Part shown: positions 9,877 to 20,440 of the stretch, piece after piece
How positions within the stretch are numbered: position 1 is the stretch's first letter
Layout of the letters: the number at the start of each line of letters is the position of its first letter
Assembly: GCA_934045075.1 (NCBI GenBank)
Contig: OW203745.1
Span: 12,362,873-12,426,872, forward strand
Source: Yponomeuta sedellus
Taxonomy: Eukaryota; Arthropoda; Insecta; Lepidoptera; Yponomeutidae
Direction: 5' to 3'
Length of the DNA: 64,000 nt
Notes under the pieces: generated by a model
What the model saw: only the letters and a program-made list of their open reading frames with translations
The model's database searches: none
Told to the model about the DNA's origin: nothing
Made by a program: the position numbers and the translations under genes

Positions 9877-10115
9877 AAATAAAGCAATAAACTAAAATTC
9901 ATTTAGGAAATAAAATAATATAACGATTTAAAGCATGTAAGCAGAACAGATGGACCTTTAAATTTTATCGTTTTACTGAGTCACTAAAAGGTCAAAAATA
10001 AAGCAATAAACTAAAATTCATTTAGGAAATAAAATAATATAACGATTTAAAGCATGTAAGCAGAACAGATGGACCTTTAAATTTTATCGTTTTACTGAGT
10101 CACTAAAAGGTCAAA
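9877..10115. repeat. 119-bp tandem duplication in left arm
   Basis: Two head-to-tail copies with period 119 bp run from 'aaagcaataaactaaaattc' to 'actaaaaggtcaaaaat', almost without differences. The right arm has the same two copies at 15104-15340, so the duplication preceded formation or homogenisation of the arms. Confidence 0.8.
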
Positions 10116-10120
10116 AATAA

Positions 10121-10567
10121 AAAAATATTTAAAAAAATAAAAGAACCCGACTGCAGTGATAAATCAACTGAAAGGGAAAAAATAAGATTATTTTATTTTC
10201 AAATGCTAATGTCGAATCAGAAGAGTTCATGCTGCTTTACTTGAGGGACCAAATAATATAACTTTATAAGCATTATTTGCTCAAACTGTTGCCCTTATTA
10301 TTTTATATAATATGATGCAGTCGGGACCCATTAGAGGACTTTAAACAAACAGTAATGGGTCCCGACTGCATCATATTATATAAAATAATAAGGGCAACAG
10401 TTTGAGCAAATAATGCTTATAAAGTTATATTATTTGGTCCCTCAAGTAAAGCAGCATGAACTCTTCTGATTCGACATTAGCATTTGAAAATAAAATTATC
10501 TTATTTTTTCCCTTTCAGTTGATTTATCACTGCAGTCGGGTTCTTTTATTTTTTTAAATATTTTTTT
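10121..10567. repeat. Terminal hairpin at inner end of left arm
   Basis: Halves 10121-10333 and 10354-10567 are inverted copies of each other around a 20-bp centre that includes 'ggactttaaacaaac'. The halves start at 'gaacccgactgcagtg' and meet at 'cgggacccatta' / 'taatgggtcccg'. This is a foldback element of about 450 bp. Its counterpart in the right arm is 14649-15100. Confidence 0.8.
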
Positions 10568-10593
10568 ATTGTTATTCAATTTAGACAAGAAAG

Positions 10594-10872
10594 ATGGATA
10601 CTGCGAAAATTCGAGTGATTTTTGAATACGAGTTCCGACGCGGAACTAACGCGGCAGAAACAGCCCGCAATATCAATGCTGCGTTTAGAGAGGGGTCTAC
10701 TAATGAACGCACCGTGCGATTTTGGTTTAAACGCTTTCGTGATGGAAATTTCGACTTAAAGAACGAGCCACGAGGAAGACCGCCCACACAGGTGAATAAC
10801 GATGAATTAAGAGAGATAGTGGAAGCCGATCCTAGTCAAACTACCCAGGAATTAGCGGCATGGTTTAACATT
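10594..10872 (+). pseudogene. Mariner transposase N-terminal fragment
   Basis: The frame starting at 10594 encodes about 92 residues of a mariner/Tc1-type transposase N-terminus: FEYEFRRGTNAAETARNIN and then RTVRFWFKRFRDGNFDLKNE and RGRPPTQVNNDEL. These are the paired helix-turn-helix DNA-binding region and GRP(R/P) motif region of mariner. The DD34D catalytic domain is missing (full proteins have about 345 residues). The frame then runs into an inverted copy of its own first 90 bases, so it is dead and could only bind DNA if made. Confidence 0.8.
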
Positions 10873-10975
10873 TTTATATTGATATTGCGGGCTGTTTCAG
10901 CCGCGTTAGTTCCGCGTCGGAACTCGTATTCAAAAATCACTCAAATTTTCTTCTAAATTGAATAACAAAAACAAT
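10872..10975 (-). repeat. Inverted copy of the mariner 5' end
   Basis: This stretch reads 'gatattgcgggctgtttcag', 'ccgcgttagttccgcgtcgg', 'gaactcgtattcaaaaatca' and then 'ttgaataac', the reverse complement of 10575-10677. Together they form a foldback with about 190 bp of coding sequence between. Confidence 0.8.
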
Positions 10976-11140
10976 TGAAAGTCGATATTCAAATGTTTCA
11001 CAGTTTTTAAAAAACAAACATCATAGAAACCATTTGAAAAAAGTTTCATTCGAAAACCTCAAATCATGAAGATGTCAATTCAAAGAACCTATTGCAATAA
11101 AACGGCAATTTCATACTTTAACCCCTATTATAATCTTCTT
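10976..11140. repeat. Inverted copy of the left flank of the palindrome
   Basis: Reverse complement of 6410-6553 with a short extra block ('aaacggcaattt') and small indels. Its junction with the mariner terminus ('ttgttattcaattta') shows that this block is a neighbour of that mariner relic. Confidence 0.7.
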
Positions 11141-11144
11141 CTTT

Positions 11145-11275
11145 GTCTTTGCCTCTTCCCATTATTTGGGGTCGGCTCTCCTCGTTCTTTTGCTCCAGGA
11201 TTTTCTGTCCTGGGTTGTCCACTCGCTCAACTGGGCTCGCTCCAAGTCCTTTGCTACCGTGGCCCACCGTTTTTT
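11145..11275 (-). repeat. RTE-type LINE 3' end fragment
   Basis: Contains 'cttcttctttgtctttgcct', 'cattatttggggtcggct' and 'ccaggattttctgtcctggg', blocks common at the 3' end of RTE-like elements, here with the (GAA)n tail read on the minus strand. The rest of 11280-11870 is intron background with short palindromic pieces around 'ggttgatgtgcagtc'. Confidence 0.45.
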
Positions 11276-11864
11276 AAATATACTATATTATTATTAATAT
11301 TTATCTTTAGTACAAATTAGTAGAATATATTATTCTTTAAAAATAGGATCTGCTCCTTTTCATTTCCGATTTCCTAATATTATAGAAGGATTATCCAGAG
11401 AATCGTCATCATCATCATCAACATGCTTGAACTATCAACCCTACGACGGGGTCGTAGGGGTCGTAGGGTGGGGGCAATTCCACAGGCCACCCACTGGGGG
11501 CAATTTCAAGCAAGACTGCACATCAAGGCAAGGTTGATGTGCAGTCGGCTGTCCTGGTACAGCAGACTGCACATCAACCTTTACGTACGTGCGCTCTAAT
11601 CAATTACGTAATGGGCGACATTGCACCAAAAACGTAAATAACTTGCGGTCGACGGTACGTCAAAGGCTTTAAACTGGCCTACAATTTTATTAGTGTCCTT
11701 GACGCCCTTAACTTAACTGATTAGTGCACGTATATAAAGGTTCACATGCTGGCAACTCGCCTGGATGGCCGCACTGCCGAAATTTTCCCTTTAGCAAAAT
11801 TTTGCATTAATAATGTAGGAAGCATGTTATTGTTTTATGTATAGTCTAAATACTTCCCACTGCA

Positions 11865-12010
11865 GGGCACAGGGCTCTCTTTAAAAAAGAGAAAGAGAGA
11901 GTATGATTACCACGTGTGCCCACCGCGGATGGGAATTTTTAGGCGCTGAAGCAGTTGAACACCTCAGACACTAATTTTACTTCACGATGTTTCCCATCAG
12001 CGTGTCGTAA
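11865..12010 (+). repeat. Interspersed repeat ('ctgcagggcacagg' family)
   Basis: Block order: 'cactgcagggcacagggctc', purine-rich stretch, 'accacgtgtgcccaccgcgg', 'ttgaacacctcagaca', 'cacgatgtttcccatcagcg'. The same order is seen at 25310-25480 and 63140-63340. It is a LINE-type 3' remnant without coding sequence. Confidence 0.5.
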
Positions 12011-12302
12011 TATTAAATAACAAAACTAACACAATAATCACTGAAATCCAACCCAGTAACAGAAGTAATAAATCGTAATTAAGAAAACTACCTCGACACA
12101 CATTCTACCCTAAGGTCCCCATAAGCCTTAGGTATATGTGGAATAGTTCAGCCAACTGCGACCAGTCACGATCCTAACGGCCTAATAAACCTGTAACACG
12201 TAGAGGTGTCTCATACATAACAGAGGTACTTTTATAGCCTTACGTGAAACAAACTTTTTTGGTGGGGCCAAGCCTGAGACATTACATTCACAATAATCTC
12301 AC

Positions 12303-12690
12303 TAAGCGCTCGAAGCAAGCGAAGCGCTGATAGCGTGGTTGAACCGAGTGATTGGAATCAATCACTTGAGTTTAGCAACAACAGGTGTAAGATGGGTGAC
12401 CGACCCGTGACTACCGCTAGTGGCATTTCTCCGAGCGCTTCAATGCTTCGCAAGGTCCGTCAAATCGTTGGTGCCGGCTGTCATGTAATGGCAGTCGCTA
12501 AGCGATGTCAGAAGCATTATAGGCGGCTTGATAACTACTGACTGTATGCCCCCCCACTGTCTTACAATCCTCCACTAACCCGGACTTCGGCCCCGTGATG
12601 GAGTATGGCCAGTATGGCCTAACCTTCCAGTGATGCAGGAAAAGACCCGTGCCCCTGCAGTGGGGACATACAAGGGTTGATATCGAATCT
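12303..12690 (+). mobile_element. 5S-rRNA-derived SINE (SINE3-like)
   Basis: The 5S-like head includes 'gtttagcaaca' and 'gatgggtgaccgacccgtga' (box C region of the 5S internal promoter). The body continues with 'gcttcgcaaggtccgtc', 'ggcggcttgataacta' and the common tail 'ctgcagtggggacatacaag' ending 'ggttgatatcg'. The copy looks close to full length. Confidence 0.65.
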
Positions 12691-12797
12691 CACTAACGCT
12701 ACTAGTTTATTGTAAGTTATTAAGGAACGTAATAAGGTAAATTTGGTGCTCCTAAGACACATAGTCGGAACCATTTTAGCGGCTTGAAAACTAGACG

Positions 12798-12798
<1 letters not shown>

Positions 12799-12884
<86 letters not shown>
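12799..12884. repeat. Long (TA)n microsatellite
   Basis: An uninterrupted run of about 43 TA dinucleotides lies within the spacer of the large palindrome. Such AT tracts extrude cruciforms easily and are length-unstable. Apparent Tyr-Ile open frames on both strands here are repeat artefacts. Confidence 0.95.
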
Positions 12885-12889
<5 letters not shown>

Positions 12890-13299
12890 GAAAGTAGTCT
12901 TTGTATTTATCCCTACGTGTTTTGTTCCTGCTTGCTTTTTGTCTCTTGTGTCTCATGTATATGTTGCGTTTTTAGAATTGTGTCGTTACATATCTATATA
13001 TTTAAATCCATATTGACATATTGTACCCTTTTGCCAATCGGCTCGATGCTACCTGATAGGCCCGGTTTCCGAATTGAGAATTTCACTAAGTAAATGCTTA
13101 AGTAGGTAACGTATTATCCCGCTCTTGCTGAGAAATACAGTTAAGTAATTACTTAGGGAAATTTACATATCAAAAACTGGGCCATAGGTACTCAGCCAGA
13201 TACAGAAGTGTCTTAACGCGAGATTGTTAGAGCGCATTGATGACCAGTCCTGAACTCACTCAATGATGATCATTTTGGTATATATTTACTATCCAAAAC

Positions 13300-13450
13300 C
13301 ATCATCATCATCGTCAGGCTATATTAGTCCACTGCTGGACATTAGTCCACTCAAGAACACGTTTATTCCAACGGTTGTCGGATCTTCCCGAGATATGGCC
13401 AGCCCACAGCCACTTCAGCTTGCTAATTCTCTGAGCCGAATTATCTGTGG
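13300..13450 (-). pseudogene. RTE-type LINE C-terminal fragment with 3' UTR
   Basis: The minus strand encodes RISKLKWLWAGHISGRSDNR and then KRVLEW, the C-terminal signature of insect RTE-like endonuclease/reverse transcriptase proteins. It ends at 'agtccactgctggacat'/'tgacgatgatgatg', the family 3' tail. The RT core is absent. Related C-termini are at 42906-43108 and 45975-46100. Confidence 0.6.
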
Positions 13451-13739
13451 AAAAGACTCGATGCGTCTTATAATAACCGCGCGTTCTTCGGTGTCGTCCC
13501 ATCGTCGTCGCGATCTTCAGTACATTTTGTATGAAAGGTCTTTTGCGCGTCTTATCCTTGAATTTTCCGCGCCCCTTTCGCCCCGTCGTCCCGCGCACCG
13601 TGCCATTAAGGCAGCGGTCACTGGCTGGCTTAGAGGCACGGTCGGACCAGCTCTTCTTAGCTGCTCGATTTGTAGATACATCATCAAACCGACGTTCACA
13701 GATTATGTCTCGTTGGATAGGGTATAAAAGTGGCAAAAT

Positions 13740-13870
13740 TTGAAAACACTAGATAACAATAAAGGTCCAGGTAGCGATAGTTATCCACTATCTATAAACT
13801 GTGCTGAATCGGTGGCAGTGCCCCTGACAATAATCCTCAATAGGTCGTTTCATGAGGGAGTGGTGCAGGC
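13740..13870 (+). pseudogene. Non-LTR reverse transcriptase fragment
   Basis: The frame reads LDNNKGPGSDSYPLSINCAE followed by VPLTIILNRSFHEG, the start of a LINE RT domain (DN-KGPG-DG-P ... PLT-IFN-S---G). It lacks the YADD core and is truncated. A separate minus-strand ELGRRL-type tail follows at 13905-13965. Confidence 0.6.
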
Positions 13871-13904
13871 AAGGAAGATCCTTTGCACCAGAAATGCCCC
13901 TGAG

Positions 13905-13965
13905 AGCGGTCGTATAAACCACACGGTTCCTCAAGCGCCGCCCTAATTCTTTAATAAAAGTTTTC
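13905..13965 (-). pseudogene. LINE polymerase C-terminal scrap
   Basis: The minus strand encodes IKELGRRLRNRV, like the ELGRRL block at 5385-5545. It faces the RT fragment at 13740 in opposite orientation, so the two are not one gene. From here to 14640 I see only AT-rich sequence with short foldbacks ('acaactttataac', 'cgatttctgacggaaatcg'). Confidence 0.4.
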
Positions 13966-14648
13966 CCTTGAGAAAAGTTATAAAGTTGTATAAAATGTCT
14001 CTTTGTACAACTTTATAACTGCGGCCGTGTTGGAATTTTAAAGAAGTCACTGTTGGCACGCCATGGTGCCTTCTTTCAAGAAGGTGTCTGTGGTTATAAA
14101 ATGGCTTCGAGCAATACGCTCCCAATCCGATCCCCAGGTTTCCGTTTGGGTGTAGATCTGAATATATTGGAGCTCCTGCGATAAAATAATAAAATGTACA
14201 CAACTTCGAAATCACTGCGTTTATTTAGAACTGTAGATTGGAACTTTTGTTAATTAAGATTATTTATTGTGAGCATAGACTTGGGTTACAAATTTAGCAG
14301 TAACAGTTACTATTTAAAATAGATTCTCACCAAATCTTACCTCAACAGGTGTAGGTACTCACATTCATCCATCCTTTACATATTTTTTACATTACATATT
14401 AAATTATTGGTCTTAAGGTGCTTAGGGGCGCTAACAAGCGCCACCAATGGAATAAAAATCATAACTTGTTTTATAAAACGTTTTTTTTCGTTAAAAATGA
14501 ATCATGAGAAACCTGTACATCTGTCGTAACAGTTTTTAGAAAATACAGCCTAGAATGTAAATATAAATATCCTAGACCTTTAATCGATTTCTGACGGAAA
14601 TCGATTAGTCCTTGGTTGTTGATCCTAGGTTCTAGGCTGTAGGTTCTA

Positions 14649-15100
14649 AAAAAAATATTTAAAAAAATAAAAGAACCCGACCGCAGTGATAAATCAACTG
14701 AAAGGGAAAAAATAAGATAATTTTATTTTCAAATGCTAATGTCGAATCAGAAGAGTTCATGCTGCTTTACTTGAGGGACCAAATAATATAACTTTATAAG
14801 CATTATTTGCTCAAACTGTTGCCCTTATTATTTTATATAATATGATGCAGTCGGGACCCATTACTGTTTGTTTAAAGTCCTCTAATGGGTCCCGACTGCA
14901 TCATATTATATAAAATAATAAGGGCAACAGTTTGAGCAAATAATGCTTATAAAGTTATATTATTTGGTCCCTCAAGTAAAGCAGCATGAACTCTTCTGAT
15001 TCGACATTAGCATTTGAAAATAAAATAATCTTATTTTTTCCCTTTCAGTTGATTTATCACTGCAGTCGGGTTCTTTTATTTTTTTAAATATTTTTTTATT
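14649..15100. repeat. Hairpin at inner end of right arm
   Basis: Mirror of 10121-10567. Halves are 14649-14874 and 14883-15100 around 'ctgtttgtttaaagtcc'. One difference, 'cccgaccgcag' for 'cccgactgcag', lies near its start. Confidence 0.8.
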
Positions 15101-15103
15101 TTT

Positions 15104-15340
15104 GACCTTTTAGTGACTCAGTAAAACGATAAAATTTAAAGGTCCATCTGTTCTGCTTACATGCTTTAAATCGTTATATTATTTTATTTCCTAAATGAAT
15201 TTTAGTTTATTGCTTTATTTTTGACCTTTTAGTGACTCAGTAAAACGATAAAATTTAAAGGTCCATCTGTTCTGCTTACATGCTTTAAATCGTTATATTA
15301 TTTTATTTCCTAAATGAATTTTAGTTTATTGCTTTATTTT
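15104..15340. repeat. 119-bp tandem duplication in right arm
   Basis: Mirror of 9877-10115: two copies of 'atttttgaccttttagtgac' through 'tagtttattgcttt'. Confidence 0.8.
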
Positions 15341-16946
15341 CTTTTGTTCGACAATGGACATGTCGCGGCAAATCAAAAATATTTTTACTTATATACTTGT
15401 TTGATATAGTCATAGGTACCACCTGCCTGCATTAAAAATTTATGTCGTACGATATTTTTTAGCTAGTATAATGAATATGGTCTAATGGTGTTAAACGATC
15501 TAGAATATTTGCAAAGGAAACGACAGACTTTTTTCTTTATTATCCTTACATAAATTGTCTGTTTTTTATGTAGCCTAAAAACGCTCCACTGCACCTAGTT
15601 ATTTAATGTTAACGATTGTAGGTGGGGACTGGAATAGTCACGAATTATGTCCTCAACCTGAACGGCGCTCAGCTTTCGACATCTCCAGAGTAGAATTCTT
15701 CGTGCTTGCATTGCTGGGCCCAGTCTTCGGTCTCGCTAATTACTTAGAATAAGGACTTGTAAATGGGAACATAAATGGTCTGAGCCTTCAGCCGCGGCCT
15801 GTACAAAGGCGCGACAGGTTTCCTCCTAATAGCAACTTTAAGTAACTGTCTAGGCTTTCGGCCAACTATTCCGAGACAATTCTCTCCATTTGGCATCAGC
15901 GTAAATAGAGCTCAGCATTTGGAATCGCCGTGGGAGTATTCCTCTAGCATCGCCGTGGGAGTATTCCTCTAGCCCGCTTCACAGCCTTCGGCCGTGCCGC
16001 GACCTGTATTGAGCTGAGCTCGGCCTTCAACCTCGTCGCGGCAAGTTTCCTCGCACCCGCATGATGGGGCTCGGCCTTCGGCCTGGCGTAGTTACTTAGA
16101 GTTGTGGCATGGGCGGGCGTGGAGACATACAAAATCATGGTTTTCTGAATGCCAAAATATTACCGGAATTAAAATGAAACTATAACAAATTCATCTTGAG
16201 GTGGCCCCCTAAAGCATTGAAAAATTTTACTGAATATTTAGGTAGGTATAGATAAGCAATCTTTGGTCTCACAAGTGAACAGGAAACCTAACACAAAATC
16301 ATAATCTTATTTTCGGAGGAAACGAGGTAAAATTCGTTAAGATGAATAGAGCTAGAATTTTTTTAAACTTCATGGGTCCTACGATACGAGGTCACGGAGG
16401 ATCCGTCTTCGGTTACCAGTGAGAGCGTTCAAATATTTTTTTTATCATTTATTGTTTCTACTTTGAACCCAGCTTTTCTGACTATGACCGCACAGGGGAA
16501 AAGGAGTTACATGCTACACTTTATATATTTTGTTTAGTTAGTTTTGGTCTAAGTGTCAGTAGGAAATTAATATCAGAGCTAAGAAATTAATTATTTTGAC
16601 CCCCTATGAGGTTGATATTTATTAAATTAATGAGATAAACGAATGGTGTAGAAAGAAATAAACACTTTATAGGCATTATTTCTTTCAGCACTCATACCGT
16701 TTCTATAAACGGTTTGTTTACATGCAAAGCAAAGCTTATATTATGTAAATTTATACATGTAATAGAATAAATATATGCCAGCGCTATCTAGTGGCTAAAA
16801 GTGGTACTGTAGGACAGGGTTTCATCAGACAAGAAGAGAAACGTTGTTTCAGCACGACAGCACGTACTTAGGGATCTATTTATTGAAGCAATATGAAACT
16901 AAGGATTACAGTAACTGTACTACTCGTAGTACGAGTAGTACAATAC

Positions 16947-17632
16947 AGAGGTGAGCGTTGATTCAACTAACGGGTTTCAAAAGCGACTTTTATTCTGCCA
17001 ACGAACTAACCGCTTTTTTATTAGGTACTAACAGGTTATATAAGAACGTATTTTGCTTGACAACGTTAAACGTAGCGCAATCGCACAAAGCGGCTTGTCG
17101 TTGACAAGCCGCTCCGCACATGCGCGGAAATAGTCGAACGAATGGCGGTTATCGCCGTGCATGCATGCGTGACCTTGATCCCACGACTTGCACTTTTAGG
17201 TTGCTGGAAAATATTATTTTGATAAACATGTTTTCAATAATAAAATAATATTTTCCAGCCAGACTAGGACTGTCTGGCTGGAAAATATTATTTAATTGAT
17301 AAATTGATATACCTGATAAAGATTCCCTGATAAAGAATGAAGGGAAGTAGATTTCATTCACATAAATTACCAATTTAATAAATCTTTCATAGGAATACAA
17401 AACACAAAACATGACTAGTTTAACACAGACAACGGGGATAACAGTTGGATTAAGTACAACACGTTCTCGTCCGTCGTCGATCCAACGCGATACAACGTTT
17501 TGCAGCAAGCAAAGTCGTTGACGCTCGTTGATGTAAAACCAGTTGACAAAATAGCTGCTATTCAAACTGGTTTTGATTTTTAAAAAAGCAGTTTCTTTTC
17601 GTTGACCCATAATTTGCCAACGACTCACCTCT
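16947..17632 (-). mobile_element. Mutator-like MITE nested in right arm
   Basis: Mirror of 7584-8269, with the same termini (AGAGGTGAG at both ends) and the same 10-bp flanking duplication read as AGTACAATAC. Because the insertion and its duplication are in both arms, it predates arm duplication or was spread by gene conversion. Confidence 0.65.
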
Positions 17633-18999
17633 AGTACAATACTACGTACGTAGTAAGAGTCTCGTACCACAGCGCGGAATATTACCTACGTCACTAATCG
17701 TCCCAATATTGGTGGACAGTCAGTATTGGTCGAAGTGATTCGCAAGCGGTCAAATACTAACCAATTTCTAATTAATCATAAAAATGGTGTTTGTTTAATA
17801 ATATTATCTAGGGCCTTCGGACAAAACCATACCGCAATTTAGAACACAAACAGCGCCACCTGTGGTTGGGTAGAAGAACTAATACAGTACTTAACAGTAC
17901 TGCTACAGTACTTTAATTACTTAGAAGTGAATATTATTTGTGTTGCGTTTGTTCTCTATTAATGCTGATTTTATGTTATCTACGACACCCGCAAAATTCT
18001 CTTTTAAATACTTTACACGTGTTAGGCGTAGTTAAACAAAATTATATTTTTTAATTAAATGAATGATCTAGAAGGATGAAACAACTTAATAGGAATTATT
18101 TCTTTCCGTATTTGTACCGATTCTATAAATGGTTTGTTTACATGTAGACCAAAGCCGAAATTATGTATACACATGTATTAGAATAAATAAAATATAGCAG
18201 CGCCATCTAGTAGCTAAAGGTGGTACTTTAATTACTTAGAAGTAAATGTTATTTTTTGTTCCGTTGGTTCTCTATTAATGCTGATTTTATGTAACCTACG
18301 TCATCCGCAAAATTCTGTTTTAAATATTTCACACCTGTTAGGGGTAGTTCAATAAAATTAGTATTCGAATTCAATAAACTAAATATAACAGCGCCATCTA
18401 GTGGCTTCTAGCTGTACTTTAACGAAGCTTCTTAACGAATTTTATTTTTCGTCACGGTTCTGATCGCATAATTATGATTTTATATAGCCTATGACACTCG
18501 CGCAAGGATGCCGAATCGAATGACACCTTGTTTAACAAAATCTGACCATTGGTTAAGGAGTTATGAGGGAACATAGAATCGGACATACATACATACATAC
18601 ATACATACATACATACATACGAACTAAACACATTACCCTCCTTTTGGGCTTCGCCGCAGTCGGGTAAAAATAATTATCACGGTTGTTAAGATTTCTCATG
18701 TTCACTTTTAGACATAAACGTTTATACAACAAGCTATGATTTTTATTCAATTGGTGACGCTATTTGCGGCCCTAAGCGCCTTAACTGTATTGTTCCAATA
18801 ATAGTAGTGTGCAGTTGGTGTGCAGTGCGCTCGAAGTGTATCAAAATCCAAAATAAATCTAGAGAGGGTGAAGTAATTTTAAAATTTTGAGTTTGGATTG
18901 ACAGAACAGACAGAAAAGACATAATAAAAATGGTATGTGTGAGAATGTCGCTAAGCAAATAGTTGACCAGGGGGTGGGCAGCAGCGCCTCCTGCAGTAC

Positions 19000-19190
19000 A
19001 ATTCCACCAAACTGCGATCCCCAAGTTGGGGATCGCAGTTTGGTTGGGGACCCCAACCCGCATGCCCAGCGTGGGGATTATGATTATAAACCACCAATGA
19101 TGGCACAACCTTGCGCTATGGCGCTCATTAGGGGAGAGCTATGTCCAGCAGTGGACTAATATAGCCTGAAGAAGAAGAAGAAATAGTGAA
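19000..19190 (+). repeat. RTE-type 3' end with internal palindrome and (GAA)n tail
   Basis: Family blocks: 'gtgggcagcagcgcctcctg', 'acaattccaccaaactgcga', 'catgcccagcgtggggatta', 'ctatggcgctcattagggga', 'gtccagcagtggactaatat', 'agcctgaagaagaagaag'. At about 19010-19050 the 'aactgcgatcccca' block is followed by its own inverse, a foldback absent from sister copies at 25560 and 61560. Confidence 0.6.
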
Positions 19191-19795
19191 CTGAAGTGCT
19201 GTCTCTTCGACAGTTCAACGTTACTTAAGTATTTACTTAGTGAAATTCTCAATTCGGAAACCGGCCCTCAGTCGTTGGTCTCCCAGGTCCACTATGGGGC
19301 GGTTTCTGAACTAACTGAGAATTTCACTAAGTATCTACAAAAGTAACGTTCTGTCATGCTCTTTTCTGAGAAATTCGAAGAGGCCCTACAGTTAACTATT
19401 TAATTAGCGGAATCCTCAATTCATAAACTGGCTCTGAACCTATCTAATCCTAATTCTGTTACCTAACTACCAAAAAAAATAAAAGGAACACGAGCCCTTT
19501 TATGACGTTCAATAACTTTGCTAAATAAACGCTATCATTGCTATTTGATCGCTTGAAGGACCTGACCTTAATCATCTTGTTTTGTCAGTCTGGTTGAACA
19601 GGCCCTTGACGACGGATTAATGTCAGTTTGGATTTCTTAAGCCTCTACGGCCTTATTTACAAAAACACAATTCCTTACAACACTCCAAAAGCGCTCACTA
19701 AAATAGTTTGTTGTGAAGATTTTAGAAGGAAGTAAACCTGACTCGAAGGAGTCCTTTAGAGGTGTCGCGTTTTTATATATGTGAAAAGACTAGCA

Positions 19796-19885
19796 ACACA
19801 CATACACAAATATACACACACATACCCACAAACACACACACACTTAAACACACACACACACACTTAAACACACAAACACACACTT
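19796..19885. repeat. (AC)n-rich simple repeat
   Basis: Interrupted CA/ACAC runs with 'cttaaacacacacacacaca' units. A simple-sequence intronic tract. Confidence 0.8.
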
Positions 19886-20109
19886 CCCTAAGTTGGCTTC
19901 ACACTCTTACTGATTCAATCAATTAAAATTATTATTTCAAAACTAATAATAGCTATGATAAGCTCAGCGCTCGAATTTGGCAATACGCGGTGGGCACGCT
20001 TGATTAAGCCCATTCTCTCTCTCTAAGAGAAGACATGTGCCCTGCAGTGGGACGTAGGTATATTGGCTGCATACAAAAATGTATCAGCTACCTTATCTTT
20101 TACTGAAAT

Positions 20110-20440
20110 CACTCGGAAATTTTAAAAACCTATTTAGAGGCTAAAAATTCCACCCATGCCGGGATTCGAACCCGCGACCTCTGGCTATCCGTGCCAGCGC
20201 TCTTACTTCAACCAGATGTCGCTGCCTGTAGGTAATACAAAGAATATTGTAAAGAGGTTCGAAATTTCACTGATGCCGGTGAGTCGCCCATTAGCTCAGT
20301 TGGAAAGAGCGCTGGCACGGATAGCCAGAGGTCGCGGGTTCGAATCCCGCCATGGGTGAAATTTGGCCTCTAAATAGCCTCTAAATAGGTTTTTAAAATT
20401 GTCCTTAGCACGGGTTAGTGCATTAAAAATAATATCATCA
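20110..20440 (+). mobile_element. tRNA-derived SINE-like repeats, two facing copies
   Basis: A minus-strand piece (20110-20200, 'aaaacctatttagaggctaa' then 'gggattcgaacccgcgacct') meets a plus-strand copy. The latter has A box TTAGCTCAGTTGG, an anticodon arm CTGGC/GCCAG, and B box GGTTCGAATCC in a GCGGG/CCCGC T stem. It ends 'gcacgggttagtgcattaaa'. The plus copy keeps all four tRNA stems. Confidence 0.7.

Larger units (their letters stand above)
6554..10569 (+). repeat. Left arm of 12-kb inverted repeat (about 4.0 kb)
   Basis: The arm begins TTTTTACCCGACTGCGGCG, followed by (GTAT)n, and is mirrored almost base for base by 14648-18670. It contains three diverged copies of a subrepeat with 'ctagatggcgct', 'catgtaaacaaacc' and 'gaaagaaataat'. 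It also contains a nested Mutator-like MITE (7584-8269), a GC-rich zone rich in 'ggccgaaggc' (9130-9300), a 119-bp tandem duplication and a terminal hairpin (10121-10567). No convincing protein gene is present. CCCGACTGC occurs both at the outer end and at the hairpin ends, which suggests related TE termini. The TE superfamily is not recognised. Confidence 0.8.
14648..18670 (-). repeat. Right arm of 12-kb inverted repeat (about 4.0 kb)
   Basis: Near-identical reverse complement of 6554-10569. It starts with the hairpin (14649-15100), then the 119-bp tandem duplication, the GC-rich zone, the nested MITE and the (ATAC)n tract, and ends CCGCAGTCGGGTAAAAA. Differences from the left arm are few: single substitutions (for example 'cactcatacc' against the expected 'cacttatacc' at 16689), poly-A length and microsatellite length. 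No host duplication clearly flanks the pair: the left flank reads 'ttcaattg' and the right flank 'taattatc'. Confidence 0.8.

Noticed and set aside
12720..13093. Open frames with poly Tyr-Ile
   Set aside because: Translation of the (TA)n microsatellite on both strands; not a gene.
13263..13727. 154-codon plus-strand frame rich in Ser and Arg
   Set aside because: The minus strand here holds a recognisable RTE C-terminus at 13300-13450; the plus frame is incidental.
6554..18670. Second Polinton or other virus-like element in the palindrome
   Set aside because: No polymerase, integrase, capsid or transposase sequence is found in the arms; only repeats and non-coding blocks.
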